Origin: Acidobacteriota bacterium
GTDB lineage: Bacteria; Acidobacteriota; Blastocatellia; Pyrinomonadales; Pyrinomonadaceae
Reading direction: 5' to 3'
Length of the DNA stretch: 64,000 bases
Assembly (NCBI GenBank): GCA_016716435.1
Contig: JADJWI010000003.1
Coordinates: 1 to 64,000 of the forward strand
Each line of letters opens with the position of its first letter. The first letter of the stretch is position 1. A program made the translations under genes and the position numbers. The notes beneath the pieces were generated by a model, which was not told the origin of the DNA, searched no databases, and was given only the letters and a program-made list of their open reading frames with translations. Below, one piece after another: positions 42,527 through 51,952 of the stretch.

Positions 42527-43579
42527 TCACTTTTTTCCAAGCAGCAGCTGCAAAAATTCGCCATCGTCAAAGCGTCCTTGCCTTGCCTGCCGCACGACAA
42601 CCATCTTTTCCGACGGGATGATGTAGAGCCGCTGATTGCCGGCTCCGGCGGCGACGTAGATGTCCCGAGGAAGGTCGTTGCCGAAGCCGCGTTTACTTAT
42701 TGCGGTGGTGTTTGCCTCGCGGTCGCCAAGTAATCGGCCAAGACGGCCGCGATTTTCGGCGACATTTGCATTGCTTTCGCCGGACCGATTGAGCCAAAAC
42801 GTAATGCCGTAGTTCGGATTGGCCTTCGAGCCTTTGGTCAGTTCGTCAAGCAGGCTTTTCTTGATGATCTGTTTCCCGTTCCACTTGCCGCCATCGAGAA
42901 GCAGCCTGCCAAACTTGAGCCATTCTCCGGCGGTCAAGTACGCCCCCGAAGGCAGGTTCGGCTGGCCTGCCTGCATTGTCCAGCGGGCATATTTCAGCCC
43001 GATCGGATCGAAGATCCGGCGCTGCATGTAGGCCACAACGCCTTCCTTCTTCGGTTCGAGCTTTCGGCGAAGAGCCTCGCCAAAGACCTGGAACGGCACC
43101 GGGCCATACTCGAAGGTCGTGCCGGGCTCGAACTTGGAGCCAAAGCCTGCGGCCTCGGAATATGAGGGTGGACGGCCGATCGGGCCCGAGTCCAGCCCGC
43201 CCGTCAGCGTCAGCAATTCGCGGTAGGTCATCCGTGACTTTCGTGGATCCGAACGCCATTCCGTAAGCACCTCTGAAACGCGTTCGTCGAAGCCCTTTAT
43301 CAAGCCGTCCTCGATCGCAGCGGCGAGCATGACACCGACGAAAGACTTCGTACCGCTAGCCAGAAGGTGCGGAGAATCGGCCGAATGGCCGTTGTGATAT
43401 TCCTCGAATACGACCTTGCGATCCTTATAAACGATCAGCGAAAGACCGCGGGCGTCGCTCGAGTAATCAGCAGCCTTCCGATAAGGCGAGTCCGCTTTCG
43501 AAGGCCGTGACTGTGCTGCGACGCCGCATGCCGTAAGTGATAGCAGTGAAAGTAGTGCAACAATATAAACTCTTCGCAT
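42527..43579 (-). CDS. Exported serine hydrolase (beta-lactamase/CubicO type)
   Basis: From the ATG at 43579, which has a strong GGAGG site, the protein has about 350 residues. It begins with a lipoprotein-like signal (YIVALLSLLSLTACG). The SxxK nucleophile motif is ASGTKSFVGVM, and EYGPVPFQVFGEAL contains the Tyr of the second motif. Members hydrolyse esters or D-amino peptides, and some are lactamases. The substrate cannot be read from the sequence. It follows the DUF1800 gene on the same strand. Confidence 0.88.
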   Translation of the reverse strand: MRRVYIVALLSLLSLTACGVAAQSRPSKADSPYRKAADYSSDARGLSLIVYKDRKVVFEEYHNGHSADSPHLLASGTKSFVGVMLAAAIEDGLIKGFDERVSEVLTEWRSDPRKSRMTYRELLTLTGGLDSGPIGRPPSYSEAAGFGSKFEPGTTFEYGPVPFQVFGEALRRKLEPKKEGVVAYMQRRIFDPIGLKYARWTMQAGQPNLPSGAYLTAGEWLKFGRLLLDGGKWNGKQIIKKSLLDELTKGSKANPNYGITFWLNRSGESNANVAENRGRLGRLLGDREANTTAISKRGFGNDLPRDIYVAAGAGNQRLYIIPSEKMVVVRQARQGRFDDGEFLQLLLGKK

Positions 43580-43647
43580 AATTACCTCCGGAGACAAAAA
43601 TAGCCGGCAGCCAAAGTAACGCGTCGGCCGCCGGCTTACGGACAACA

Positions 43648-45636
43648 TTATTGCCGCTGAAATTCAGGTGTCCCGAGAACGAGGCTTACTGCTTTGAAGA
43701 CCTCAGGCTCGCCCGAGGGCTGCATCAACCTCACTCGTCGGTTCATTCCGCCGCCGGGCATTCCCGCCGGCCGCATATTTATATCGCCTAGATCGAGATC
43801 GTCCGCTTCGTTGCCTGCCGCTACTTCGGGAAGCGGCTGTGCGGCCTGCTTCTCGAGCGATGCCCGGGTCGCCGGCGAGACCTCGTCGTACAAGATCTTC
43901 CCGATAGCGTTCTCAAGTATTTCGCCTCGGCTCGCGGCGTAGTAGCCCCGCAGGTCCACTCGAGTGCCGGGAATACGGTTGCTTGAAACCGCGACGGCAA
44001 AGTTCAGCCGCTCAAGAAGTGCCCCCGTGTTGACCCAATCTTCGGCGGTGTCCGGATAGCCGGTCGGAGCCTGATACCCATACGGCACCTCGCCGAGCTT
44101 ATTGAGCATTCCGATCAGTGCCGGGTTCGCATTCGTTTCGGCACCGAGTGCCCGCAGCGTGCTGACGGCGAGTTCGAAAGGAGTTTTGATCTTTGCCCGA
44201 TAGTTTTCAGGGGCGAAGAATTCTTTGTCCGTAAAAAGTGCCCGGAGCGTCGCCTTGATGTCTCCGTTCGATTTGGTGAAGGCGGCGGCAACCCGCCCGA
44301 CCATCGCCTCGCTCGGGTCATCCCGGACAAACTTAACCGCAAGCTTTCTTGCGATGAACTTCGCGGTCGAAGGATGCTTCACGAGGATGTCGAGCACTTT
44401 GAGCCCGTCCTTCATTCCACCCTCGTCGATCTTTTGACCGAGCACGGTTTTGGTGCCCTTCTCGTGCGAGCGTTCGTTGAAATAGAATTCGCCGCTTTCG
44501 ATGTCGTCCGGAACTCCGGCCATCCGTTGCAGCCGTTCGATCTGCCGGTTCTCTTCTCCGCGGATCATATTTGCGGCGGCACGCCGATAGCCACGCGGGT
44601 CAGCAATGGTCCAACCGGTGAACGCCTTTGCGACCTCGACGATGTCCTGCTGAGTGTAGCCGCCGCCAACGCCAAGCGTGTGCAACTCGAGAAGCTCGCG
44701 GGCGTAATTCTCATTCAGCCCACGCCGCATCTGATTTCCGGCATTGCGGGCCTGAGCTATTCGGCGATCGAGCTCGGCATCCGTGATTCCCTGTCGCTCC
44801 TTGATCTGTTCGCGAAGCCGCAGCGGGACGTTGCCGCTGCGGATCGCTCGCTGAAGCGGGCCATTTCCGCCAGCACGCTGCTGAGAATTTGGTGAGACCG
44901 ATTCGAAATTATCGAGGAAGAAAAGCATCGCCGGATGCTGTGCCGTCCCTGCTAGAAGATCACGGAAATTGCCAAGAGCATGCTTGCGGAGAACGTCACG
45001 CTCGTAGCTCGGGATGTACCATCGGACGGCCGCCTTTCCGGCAAAGACGTTGAAGTGGTTCTGCCAAAAATCGACCATCACTTCCTCAAGTTGCCGTTCG
45101 GAATAGGCGGCACGGACGACGCGATTGCCGACTATCTGCGGGAGAAGCTGGCCGGCGGGCCTGAGGCCGTATTCGGCATAGATCTCACGAAGCTGGCGCT
45201 GGCGTTCGCGGCGATCGGCCTCGGTCGGTTCTTCGTTCATCGCGGCGGTCCCATTGGCAGCCTGCTGACGCCGATTGCGGCCCTCGAGCTGTTGAAGAAG
45301 CGCTCCGGGGTTCGGATATTTGCCGAAGATCTCCGCGGTGGACATCCCAAAAATATCGAACCGTCCGACACGAGCATCCAATTTCGAGTCATCGATCGCC
45401 GCCGCATTTAGCTGCTGTTCGATGAATTTTGAAATGCCGATCGCTTTTACACGTTCCACATCGCCGGGACGGGGGCCATAAGTCAGCCGATTGAGGACAT
45501 GAAGGATCTTTTGCTCCTCCGTCAGAGCCTTTGCCTTTGCCGGCCCTGCCGAAAACGCCCAACCGGGCAAAATGAGGACGGCGAGCAGGGCAGAAACCAT
45601 AGCTCGTTGAAAGATCTCTGTTAAATTAAACCGCAT
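43648..45636 (-). CDS. DUF1800 family exported protein
   Basis: The 662-residue protein has an N-terminal signal segment (AMVSALLAVLILPGWAFSAG) and the DUF1800 opening HVLNRLTYGPRPGDVERVK. Later segments include MVDFWQNHFNVFAGK, NENYARELLELHTLGVGGGY and VEVAKAFTGWTI. The family is usually paired with DUF1501, a sulfatase-like protein, but here the next gene is a serine hydrolase. Its function is unknown. Two Gly/Arg/Pro-rich inserts (NGTAAMNEEPTEADRRERQ near residue 130 and AGMPGGGMNRR near the end) look like flexible loops. Confidence 0.85.
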   Translation of the reverse strand: MRFNLTEIFQRAMVSALLAVLILPGWAFSAGPAKAKALTEEQKILHVLNRLTYGPRPGDVERVKAIGISKFIEQQLNAAAIDDSKLDARVGRFDIFGMSTAEIFGKYPNPGALLQQLEGRNRRQQAANGTAAMNEEPTEADRRERQRQLREIYAEYGLRPAGQLLPQIVGNRVVRAAYSERQLEEVMVDFWQNHFNVFAGKAAVRWYIPSYERDVLRKHALGNFRDLLAGTAQHPAMLFFLDNFESVSPNSQQRAGGNGPLQRAIRSGNVPLRLREQIKERQGITDAELDRRIAQARNAGNQMRRGLNENYARELLELHTLGVGGGYTQQDIVEVAKAFTGWTIADPRGYRRAAANMIRGEENRQIERLQRMAGVPDDIESGEFYFNERSHEKGTKTVLGQKIDEGGMKDGLKVLDILVKHPSTAKFIARKLAVKFVRDDPSEAMVGRVAAAFTKSNGDIKATLRALFTDKEFFAPENYRAKIKTPFELAVSTLRALGAETNANPALIGMLNKLGEVPYGYQAPTGYPDTAEDWVNTGALLERLNFAVAVSSNRIPGTRVDLRGYYAASRGEILENAIGKILYDEVSPATRASLEKQAAQPLPEVAAGNEADDLDLGDINMRPAGMPGGGMNRRVRLMQPSGEPEVFKAVSLVLGTPEFQRQ

Positions 45637-45809
45637 AATTCTCCCCTAAGTAATAAGAGGTGGTGTTGCAAGGTTAGATGCGTTTGCGGCCCAAAAGGCC
45701 GAGTCAAGGTTGGAGCGTGCGGTAAAATGCCGTCAAACGATGCAACAACTTTCGTATCGCCGACATCTAACTTTTCGTTTTATAGGACCTTTTCGGTTAA
45801 AATCTCATT

Positions 45810-46337
45810 ATGCTTAAGCGTATTTCCAAAGAAATCGGTGTGACCGCGTTGTTCGCCTCTCTTGTTTTTACTTTCGCAGTCACTGCCCGTGCTCAAAACG
45901 ATTCGGTCTTTTCCGACCCGAACGTCGAATATAGCTTTGACGTTCCCGACCCGCGTTGGAAGATGACGGCCAAGCCCTCGGTGACGAACCCGAACGTTGA
46001 ATTCGTGTTTATCGACCGGCTCGAGGGCCATCTTGAGGTGCGAAAGCTCAACGTTGCCCAGAATGTGCTGGTATCGGACGTTATAAGGGAAGAAGAGCAG
46101 AAGCTTCAGTTTCTTCCCGGCTATGTCGCCGGCCGCGAGGAGAACTTCGGCGGAAAGCTTAATGGAGCTATTTTCAACTACGAGTACGTCCGCGCAGGGC
46201 GGCCGATGGCAGGACGGTTCTATTTTCTGAGGTCCGGCGGCAATGTTTACGTGCTTAGGTTCACCGGTTTTCGCGACAAGCTCCGATCGATCCGGACACA
46301 AACCGATATTATCGCAAGGACTTTCGGCGTCAAGTAG
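45810..46337 (+). CDS. Exported protein of unknown function
   Basis: The 175-residue protein has a signal peptide (IGVTALFASLVFTFAVTARAQ) and a mixed alpha/beta domain resembling PsbP or DUF1795-like folds (VEYSFDVPDPRWKMTAKPSV, FVFIDRLEGHLEVRKL, RFYFLRSGGNVYVLRFTG). I cannot name the family with confidence. It is convergent with the LarA-family gene, with three bases between the stop codons. The 173 bases upstream hold a TAAAAT-like -10 box near 45799 but no clear -35. Confidence 0.7.
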   Translation: MLKRISKEIGVTALFASLVFTFAVTARAQNDSVFSDPNVEYSFDVPDPRWKMTAKPSVTNPNVEFVFIDRLEGHLEVRKLNVAQNVLVSDVIREEEQKLQFLPGYVAGREENFGGKLNGAIFNYEYVRAGRPMAGRFYFLRSGGNVYVLRFTGFRDKLRSIRTQTDIIARTFGVK

Positions 46338-46340
46338 TTA

Positions 46341-47603
46341 TTACTCTTGATCTCTCGGGCGAACGTAAATACGCGACCCGTCCCGGATCAAACAGCCATT
46401 CTTGAGCTCGGCAACCTCCTGCACGAGCTTTTCGGGTCGCAGTTTTTTTATCCCCATTCGAGCAAGATCGTCACCAGCGAGTCCTGTGACCATCCGTACA
46501 TCCAACCTTTCGGCAATTGTACGGAGGCTCCAAGCGGTTTGCCCGTTGACCTGATAGCTCTCGGCCAGGCGATCTGCCAGCTCTTTGCTATCAGGCGAAT
46601 CGAACCACTTTAAGAGATCGGACCGTCCCAGGCCGTCGCCACACTCGGCAATGAGATAGATGCGGCCGCCGGGTTTGCAAGCCCGCGAAGCCGCCTCTAG
46701 AGCTTTGTGGGCCTGAATTAGGTTTATGTCGTAAGGAGCGCCGCCGCAGCTTACGATCACCGTCTCGTACTGCTCGTCGATCTTGCGAGTGTGGGCCGCG
46801 GCAAAACTCTCGCAGGCAGCGGCATGAGAATCGAACAGGTCGCCGCAGACGAGATAGGTCACCTCACCTTGCGAATTGACCATCGTGTGAACGGCGAGAT
46901 CGACGCTCACTTTCGAGGCAGCCTCAACGAACGCCTCGTGCACGGGGTTGCCTTTCATGCTTCCTGGGGCGACGCCTTCGGCCCGCGTCCGACGCTCGAA
47001 ATCGAACGCAAGGCGATGCGTCGCGTTGATCGTTCGATTTGACGCGAGGCCGGGGCAGATCAGCTTTCGCCCGCCGGTAAAGCCCGCGAAATAATGAAAG
47101 CCGACGCTTCCGATCGTAATGACGCGGTCGAAGTCCTTTAGCGCGCGGTTCAATTCCACCGGCGTACCGTCGCTCAGTTCGCCAACGTTGACGATCTGCA
47201 TTAGGTCTCGCGGCGAGTGGTCAAGCGTCTTTACCCGCTGGGCAATGAAAGGCGTAAGAATCTCCGCCTTTTCCTGTTCTGTGACCGCCCGATGAATGCC
47301 CGTTGCGAAGATCGCGGCGATATCAAATGGCATTGTCCCATTGGCGATCAGCCGCCTAACAAGTAGATTGATGATCTGCCCCGCACCGGCGGCTCGGGTC
47401 GCATCGGGGACGACGAAGAGTACGGACTCGCACGGCGCGACTATTTCCTCGATCCGTTTTGTATTGATAGGAACCTCAAGAAGCTCGCCGATCTGATGGT
47501 CGGATAAAGGCTTCGCTTCCCCGGCTGCGGTGATCACGTCGAATCTGTCGGGGATCTCAAGGCTGATGGTCTCGCGGCCATATTGGAGGTCGATCGTCGG
47601 CAT
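46341..47603 (-). CDS. LarA-family (nickel-dependent lactate racemase-like) protein
   Basis: From the ATG at 47603 the protein has about 420 residues. It shows the LarA landmarks DHSPRDLMQIV, GSVGFHYFAGFTGGRKLICP with the cofactor-binding Lys, and NATHRLAFDFE. LarA and its relatives racemise or epimerise 2-hydroxy acids using a nickel pincer nucleotide cofactor made by LarB, LarC and LarE. None of those genes is nearby. The start at 47669 was rejected because it would run into the upstream CDF gene. Confidence 0.85.
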   Translation of the reverse strand: MPTIDLQYGRETISLEIPDRFDVITAAGEAKPLSDHQIGELLEVPINTKRIEEIVAPCESVLFVVPDATRAAGAGQIINLLVRRLIANGTMPFDIAAIFATGIHRAVTEQEKAEILTPFIAQRVKTLDHSPRDLMQIVNVGELSDGTPVELNRALKDFDRVITIGSVGFHYFAGFTGGRKLICPGLASNRTINATHRLAFDFERRTRAEGVAPGSMKGNPVHEAFVEAASKVSVDLAVHTMVNSQGEVTYLVCGDLFDSHAAACESFAAAHTRKIDEQYETVIVSCGGAPYDINLIQAHKALEAASRACKPGGRIYLIAECGDGLGRSDLLKWFDSPDSKELADRLAESYQVNGQTAWSLRTIAERLDVRMVTGLAGDDLARMGIKKLRPEKLVQEVAELKNGCLIRDGSRIYVRPRDQE

Positions 47604-47617
47604 GGTTCTTCTCGTTC

Positions 47618-48571
47618 TCAGCGGTCGGCCGAAGCGGCCGATTCGAAGCAATTTCCGCCCATCGCGCAAACGAAGACCTTGTCGGTCGAATGGTCCGCGG
47701 TCTCGAGCTGGATGGTAAGGTGCGAGATGCCGAAGCGTTCCTGGAGCAGATCGCGAATCTCGAGCAAGAGCTCTGTCTCAGGGATCGAACGGTCATGAGC
47801 GACATGGGCCGAAAGGGCCTCGATCCCGGATGAAATGGTCCAGACGTGTAGGTCATGAACATTGAGCACCGCCGCGGGCTCTGCGATAGCGGTTTCTACC
47901 TCAGTCAGGTCGATGTGTTTCGGAGTGCTTTCGAGCAGAACATCCACCGAATCGCGCAAGAGCCGCGACGCGTTGAAGATGATTATGCCGCTGATGATGA
48001 CGCTGGTCAGGGCGTCAGCCCAAAGGAACCCGAAGGCTAGGATCAGAACGCCGGCGGAGACAGCTGCCACGGAACCAAGCATATCGCCCATGACGTGGAG
48101 CCACGCACCACGGAGGTTCAGATTGTGCTCGTGTTCTGCATGAAGCAGATACGCCGCAATGATGTTAATGATCAAGCCGCCCGCAGCGATGACGGTCATC
48201 TCCAAACCGGCGACCTCGGCCGGGGAACGAAACCGCCCGATCGCTTCCCAGACAATGTAGAACGCAAGCACGATGAGGACGACGCCGTTGACCAGAGCAG
48301 CGATCACCTCAAGGCGATAGTAGCCGTATGTTTTTTGCGGGGTTGCAGGACGCGAAGCGATGCTGAAAGCGGCGAGCGAAAGAGCGAGAGCTCCGACGTC
48401 GGTCAGCATATGGCCGGCATCGGCGAGCAGTGCGAGCGAATTGGCCCACCAGCCGCCGACCGCCTCTGCAACCATGTAAACGGCAGTGATAACAAGTGCT
48501 ATCCGAAGCCGTGAAAGAGCCTTCGGGCTGATGCGGTTGCTGCTGTGCGAATGGTCGTGCGTTCCGGACAT
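47618..48571 (-). CDS. Cation diffusion facilitator (CzcD/ZitB type)
   Basis: The 317-residue exporter has a His-rich start (GTHDHSHSSNR), six membrane helices and the metal site LLADAGHMLTDVGAL in helix 2 paired with LHVMGDMLGSVAAV in helix 5. A second His-containing loop, HAEHEHNLN, precedes helix 5. The cytoplasmic C-terminal domain (VLNVHDLHVWTISSG) carries further metal ligands. It should pump Zn2+, Co2+ or Cd2+ out in exchange for protons. The gene is 15 bases upstream of the LarA-family gene. Confidence 0.92.
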   Translation of the reverse strand: MSGTHDHSHSSNRISPKALSRLRIALVITAVYMVAEAVGGWWANSLALLADAGHMLTDVGALALSLAAFSIASRPATPQKTYGYYRLEVIAALVNGVVLIVLAFYIVWEAIGRFRSPAEVAGLEMTVIAAGGLIINIIAAYLLHAEHEHNLNLRGAWLHVMGDMLGSVAAVSAGVLILAFGFLWADALTSVIISGIIIFNASRLLRDSVDVLLESTPKHIDLTEVETAIAEPAAVLNVHDLHVWTISSGIEALSAHVAHDRSIPETELLLEIRDLLQERFGISHLTIQLETADHSTDKVFVCAMGGNCFESAASADR

Positions 48572-48579
48572 TTGTACAG

Positions 48580-49809
48580 CTAGTACCTCCGGAGCACGCG
48601 TGAATTTCTGAGCGAAATCACGAACCCGGCGCGGTTGCCGCGGTCGTCGTTGAACTCGACATTGACCTCGCTCGAACCGGATGAGATCTGTAGGCGGAAT
48701 GTGCCGTCACTGCCGGCGTAAACCTCACGGCCCTGTGAACGGACGAGCAACCCGGGTAACGCTTTGCCAGAGATTATGTAAACGCTTCCGCCAACGCGCT
48801 CGACGTTCCATTCCTGAACATCGATGGAGGCACTTGATTGGCCGCGGACAACGCTGAATCGGCTCGGCTCCGACCATTCGCTCATCTGGCCGGAACGGGC
48901 AGTGGACCTTACACGCCAATAGTATGTTCCCGGAGCGACGCCGGCCAAACGGAAATCGCGAACACCAAGTCCCGACCTATCGACCATTATCGAATCAGGA
49001 GCAAAGTAAGGCGAGCGGGCGAGCTGAATGTAATATGCACCCGAGCCCGAATCATCCTGCCAGACGAACGTGGCGGAGGCTCCGCCGCCGGGATCGACGA
49101 TTTGGGCGCCGTTAGCAGGGCTGGTCAGCCGCGGCGGCAGTATCAACTTTTCACGGTCGGATATCTTGCCCTTTTCGACACGGGCAAACTGATTTTCGGC
49201 GATCGTGGTCTGATTTCCGCTAACGGTCGTATCTACACTACCGCGGCTGATCCTGATCTCACCTCCGCCCGATGCACGGTCCGCATTGAAGCTTGCGTCG
49301 GTCTGAGATTTCAAGCGGGTCTCAGAATCCATCATCTCGACCACGTTCTGGGCATCGGCCGGCTGTTCCTCGGTTCGGACATTAAGTTGGCCATCATCGA
49401 GAGACACTCGGACATTCCTTCCACCGAATAGCGAACTGCTATCGCGAATCACGACCGTACTATTGGGGCGGACCGTGTACGTTGATCCGTCGATCATCCG
49501 CACGACTGCTCGGCCATCGGCCTGTGTTTGAATGGTGTCGCCGGGAGCGGCATAGGTTTGCCGGGTCACGACGATCGTCTCACGCGTCGCCGCCCGTATC
49601 ACCCTTACGTCACCTTCAAACGAGAAAATTATCGCCGAATCCCGGGGGCTTTCTGAGATCTCGGTCTGAACCAGCCAATCACTCTTCATCGCCCACCAGG
49701 AAACGCCTAGAAGGCCAAACGCAAAGACAGCAAAGATAACGATTCCTCGGACAGAACTACTCTGTATCCGCCACCAATCGATATATATCTTGCTGTACTT
49801 CTTATCCAT
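48580..49809 (-). CDS. FecR-domain membrane-anchored protein
   Basis: From the ATG at 49809 there is one N-terminal membrane segment (GIVIFAVFAFGLLGVSWWAM). A FecR-type domain follows (IIFSFEGDVRVIRAATRE ... GDTIQTQADGRAVVRMIDGS), then a Fn3-like part (YYIQLARSPYFAPDSIMVDR, GTYYWRVRSTARSGQMSEWS) and a C-terminal beta segment. Classic FecR proteins signal through an ECF sigma factor, but none is nearby and the order of parts differs, so this is probably an envelope structural or glycan-binding protein. Confidence 0.78.
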   Translation of the reverse strand: MDKKYSKIYIDWWRIQSSSVRGIVIFAVFAFGLLGVSWWAMKSDWLVQTEISESPRDSAIIFSFEGDVRVIRAATRETIVVTRQTYAAPGDTIQTQADGRAVVRMIDGSTYTVRPNSTVVIRDSSSLFGGRNVRVSLDDGQLNVRTEEQPADAQNVVEMMDSETRLKSQTDASFNADRASGGGEIRISRGSVDTTVSGNQTTIAENQFARVEKGKISDREKLILPPRLTSPANGAQIVDPGGGASATFVWQDDSGSGAYYIQLARSPYFAPDSIMVDRSGLGVRDFRLAGVAPGTYYWRVRSTARSGQMSEWSEPSRFSVVRGQSSASIDVQEWNVERVGGSVYIISGKALPGLLVRSQGREVYAGSDGTFRLQISSGSSEVNVEFNDDRGNRAGFVISLRNSRVLRRY

Positions 49810-49820
49810 GGCCACAGGAG

Positions 49821-50855
49821 TCAATCGTCAGAGTCTGTTTCCGTTTCCTTTCCTTCTGGTTTGGACGGGAATATAAGCGACGCAGCGATCGAGACGACGA
49901 TCGCGGAAACCACGACGCCGAGCGATATATTTATCATCTCGTCCTTAAACTCCCCGTCGACCATTCGCTGTGCGAACGCTCCAATTATCGTCGTGTTGTT
50001 GGTCAAAGCCAGTGTGATCGAGGCCATAAGCGGCAGCATCATCTTGACACCTATAAATGTAAGGATAAAGGCAAGGCCGATCTTGAGAAAATGGAACCTG
50101 TCGGCGACATCGGCGAGCAGAAAATAGAATGTCCGAAGCCCCAGGATCGCAAATATGTTTGAAGTATAAACGATGTAACGGTCGGTCGTGATACCGAATA
50201 TTGCAGGAATAGAATCGACCGCAAAGATCAGGTCAGTGAACTCGACCACTATCAGGACCAGGAGCAAGAGCGTTCCGACACGTGCTCCGTCCTTTAAGAT
50301 AAAGAACTTGTCGGCGTGATATTCCTTGGTAATGCGAATATATCGCGTTGCAAAGCGGACGATGCCGCTTTCGGTCGGATCAAAGTCCTCGTCGTCGCCC
50401 TTGAACATTTTCAGGCCCGTGTAGATAAGAAAAGCTCCGAAGACGTAAATGATCCAGTGGAACCGCTCGACGAGTTCGGCCCCAACGAAGATCATTATCA
50501 TGCGCATTACAAGCGCACCCATGATGCCCCAAAAGAGCACGCGATGTTGGTATTCCTTCGGGACGCGAAAATAGCTGAAGATGAGCAGGAAAACAAAGAG
50601 ATTATCGATCGAGAGCGAAAGCTCGATGAGATAACCGGTGAAAAACGTTTGGGCGTGGCGAATACCAAACTGCGACCACAGGAAGACATTGAACCCAAGG
50701 GCGAGCGACACCCAGACGGCCGCCCAGGCAAACGTTTCCTTCCGGCTCGGGACGTGAGACGTTCGGTTAACTATCCCGATATCGACAAAGAGAGCCGTTA
50801 GAACAATGCCGAAGAAAAGTAGCCAATGCCACGTTTGATAATCGATTGCTTCCAT
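49821..50855 (-). CDS. TerC-family membrane protein
   Basis: From the ATG at 50855 (MEAIDYQTWHWLLFFGIVL) the protein has about 344 residues and eight or nine membrane helices. The TerC signatures are ELSLSIDNLFVFLLIFSYFR and FAVDSIPAIFGITTD, with acidic residues that can carry metal ions. TerC proteins are linked with tellurite resistance and with manganese export, including loading of exported enzymes. A long acidic tail (EGKETETDSDD) ends the protein. The FecR-domain gene follows 11 bases later. Confidence 0.92.
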   Translation of the reverse strand: MEAIDYQTWHWLLFFGIVLTALFVDIGIVNRTSHVPSRKETFAWAAVWVSLALGFNVFLWSQFGIRHAQTFFTGYLIELSLSIDNLFVFLLIFSYFRVPKEYQHRVLFWGIMGALVMRMIMIFVGAELVERFHWIIYVFGAFLIYTGLKMFKGDDEDFDPTESGIVRFATRYIRITKEYHADKFFILKDGARVGTLLLLVLIVVEFTDLIFAVDSIPAIFGITTDRYIVYTSNIFAILGLRTFYFLLADVADRFHFLKIGLAFILTFIGVKMMLPLMASITLALTNNTTIIGAFAQRMVDGEFKDEMINISLGVVVSAIVVSIAASLIFPSKPEGKETETDSDD

Positions 50856-50961
50856 AAAGGTCGCGAGCAAAAACGGCCGAAGCCCTCCGCCCAACGGGAA
50901 ATGTCGATTCTACCCGAATTTCTTCGTGCGAGCTATGTGTCAATGGCCCGGAAAGCCGTGT

Positions 50962-51453
50962 TTACGCGAAACGGCAATGACGTTCGATGATCCGGACAAT
51001 GGCATTGAGGCCGGCCGAGTCGTCCTCAGACAAATCCGCCAGCCGGTCGCTGTCAACATCGAGCACGGCTGCGACACGATCTTCGGAAAAGATCGGTACA
51101 ACTATCTCAGAGCGGGCGGCCGAGCTACATGCTATGTGGCCGGGAAAAGCCTCGACGTCTGGGACGATGACCGTCTCGCGGGTGGAGTAGGCGTGCCCGC
51201 AAACCCCGCTATCAAAAGCGATACGCGTACAGGCGAGCGGCCCTTGAAACGGCCCGAGGACAAGCTCGCTTTCTTTGGCGATATAGAAACCGACCCAGAA
51301 AAAGCCGAATGCTTGTTTCAGGACCGCGGCAACATTTGCGAGATTTGCGATCGTGTCCGTTTCGCCGGCGATGAGAGCCTCGATCTGCGGAGCGAGTTCG
51401 GCGTAAATCGTCGTCCGGTCGGCGGACTTTGAAAATGCGATACTTTCAGCCAT
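50962..51453 (-). CDS. Free methionine-(R)-sulfoxide reductase (GAF domain)
   Basis: From the ATG at 51453 the protein has 163 residues and a single GAF domain of the fRMsr type. The Cys residues that carry out reduction are in ACTRIAFDSGVCGHAYST and GHIACSSAARSEI, with LGPFQGPLAC before them. It reduces free methionine-R-sulfoxide and so repairs oxidised amino acid. It is divergent from the fluoride channel gene, with about 60 bases between. Confidence 0.9.
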   Translation of the reverse strand: MAESIAFSKSADRTTIYAELAPQIEALIAGETDTIANLANVAAVLKQAFGFFWVGFYIAKESELVLGPFQGPLACTRIAFDSGVCGHAYSTRETVIVPDVEAFPGHIACSSAARSEIVVPIFSEDRVAAVLDVDSDRLADLSEDDSAGLNAIVRIIERHCRFA

Positions 51454-51515
51454 TATCGAGTAGTTTAAGCGGGTGGGCGGCTGAGAACAAAGTCCGCTGA
51501 CAACGGCGAACACCG

Positions 51516-51899
51516 ATGGAAACGGCAACCAAGATATTATTTATCGGAGCAGGTGGAGCACTCGGTGCTGTCGCTCGGCACCTTATAAACATCTCGCCGA
51601 TCGCCGGACTTTTCGAAAAGTTTCCATTTCCTACATTTTTCATAAACGTCTCCGGATCGTTTCTAATCGGGCTGCTTTTAATATTGCTCACCGATAAATG
51701 GGAGATCAGCGAACACCTGCGGATGGCGGTTATCGTTGGCTTTCTTGGGGCATTTACTACCTTTTCAACTTTCGAGATGGAGATCTATGGCCTCATCAAA
51801 GAAAGGCAGCTCCTGCCTGCCTTTCTCTACTTCTTTTTTAGCGTCTTCTTTGGCTTCATCGGCCTCGTCGCCGGCATCACCCTAGCTCGAAAGTTCTGA
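51516..51899 (+). CDS. crcB: Fluoride channel CrcB/Fluc
   Basis: The 127-residue protein has four membrane helices and the signatures GGALGAVARHLI, FPTFFINVSGSFLIG and VGFLGAFTTFSTFEME, which include the pore Asn and the Phe box. Fluc channels work as antiparallel dimers that let F- leave the cell. A single gene suggests a homodimer. No fluoride riboswitch is visible in the short upstream stretch. Confidence 0.95.
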   Translation: METATKILFIGAGGALGAVARHLINISPIAGLFEKFPFPTFFINVSGSFLIGLLLILLTDKWEISEHLRMAVIVGFLGAFTTFSTFEMEIYGLIKERQLLPAFLYFFFSVFFGFIGLVAGITLARKF

Positions 51900-51952
51900 C
51901 ATGTGTCTTTTTGTAGTTATTAAGGCGACTGTTCTGACGAGGAGACGACAAA

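Noticed and set aside
51454..51515. Fluoride riboswitch before crcB
   Set aside because: The stretch between the divergent starts is about 60 bases and lacks the conserved pseudoknot and loop sequences of that riboswitch.
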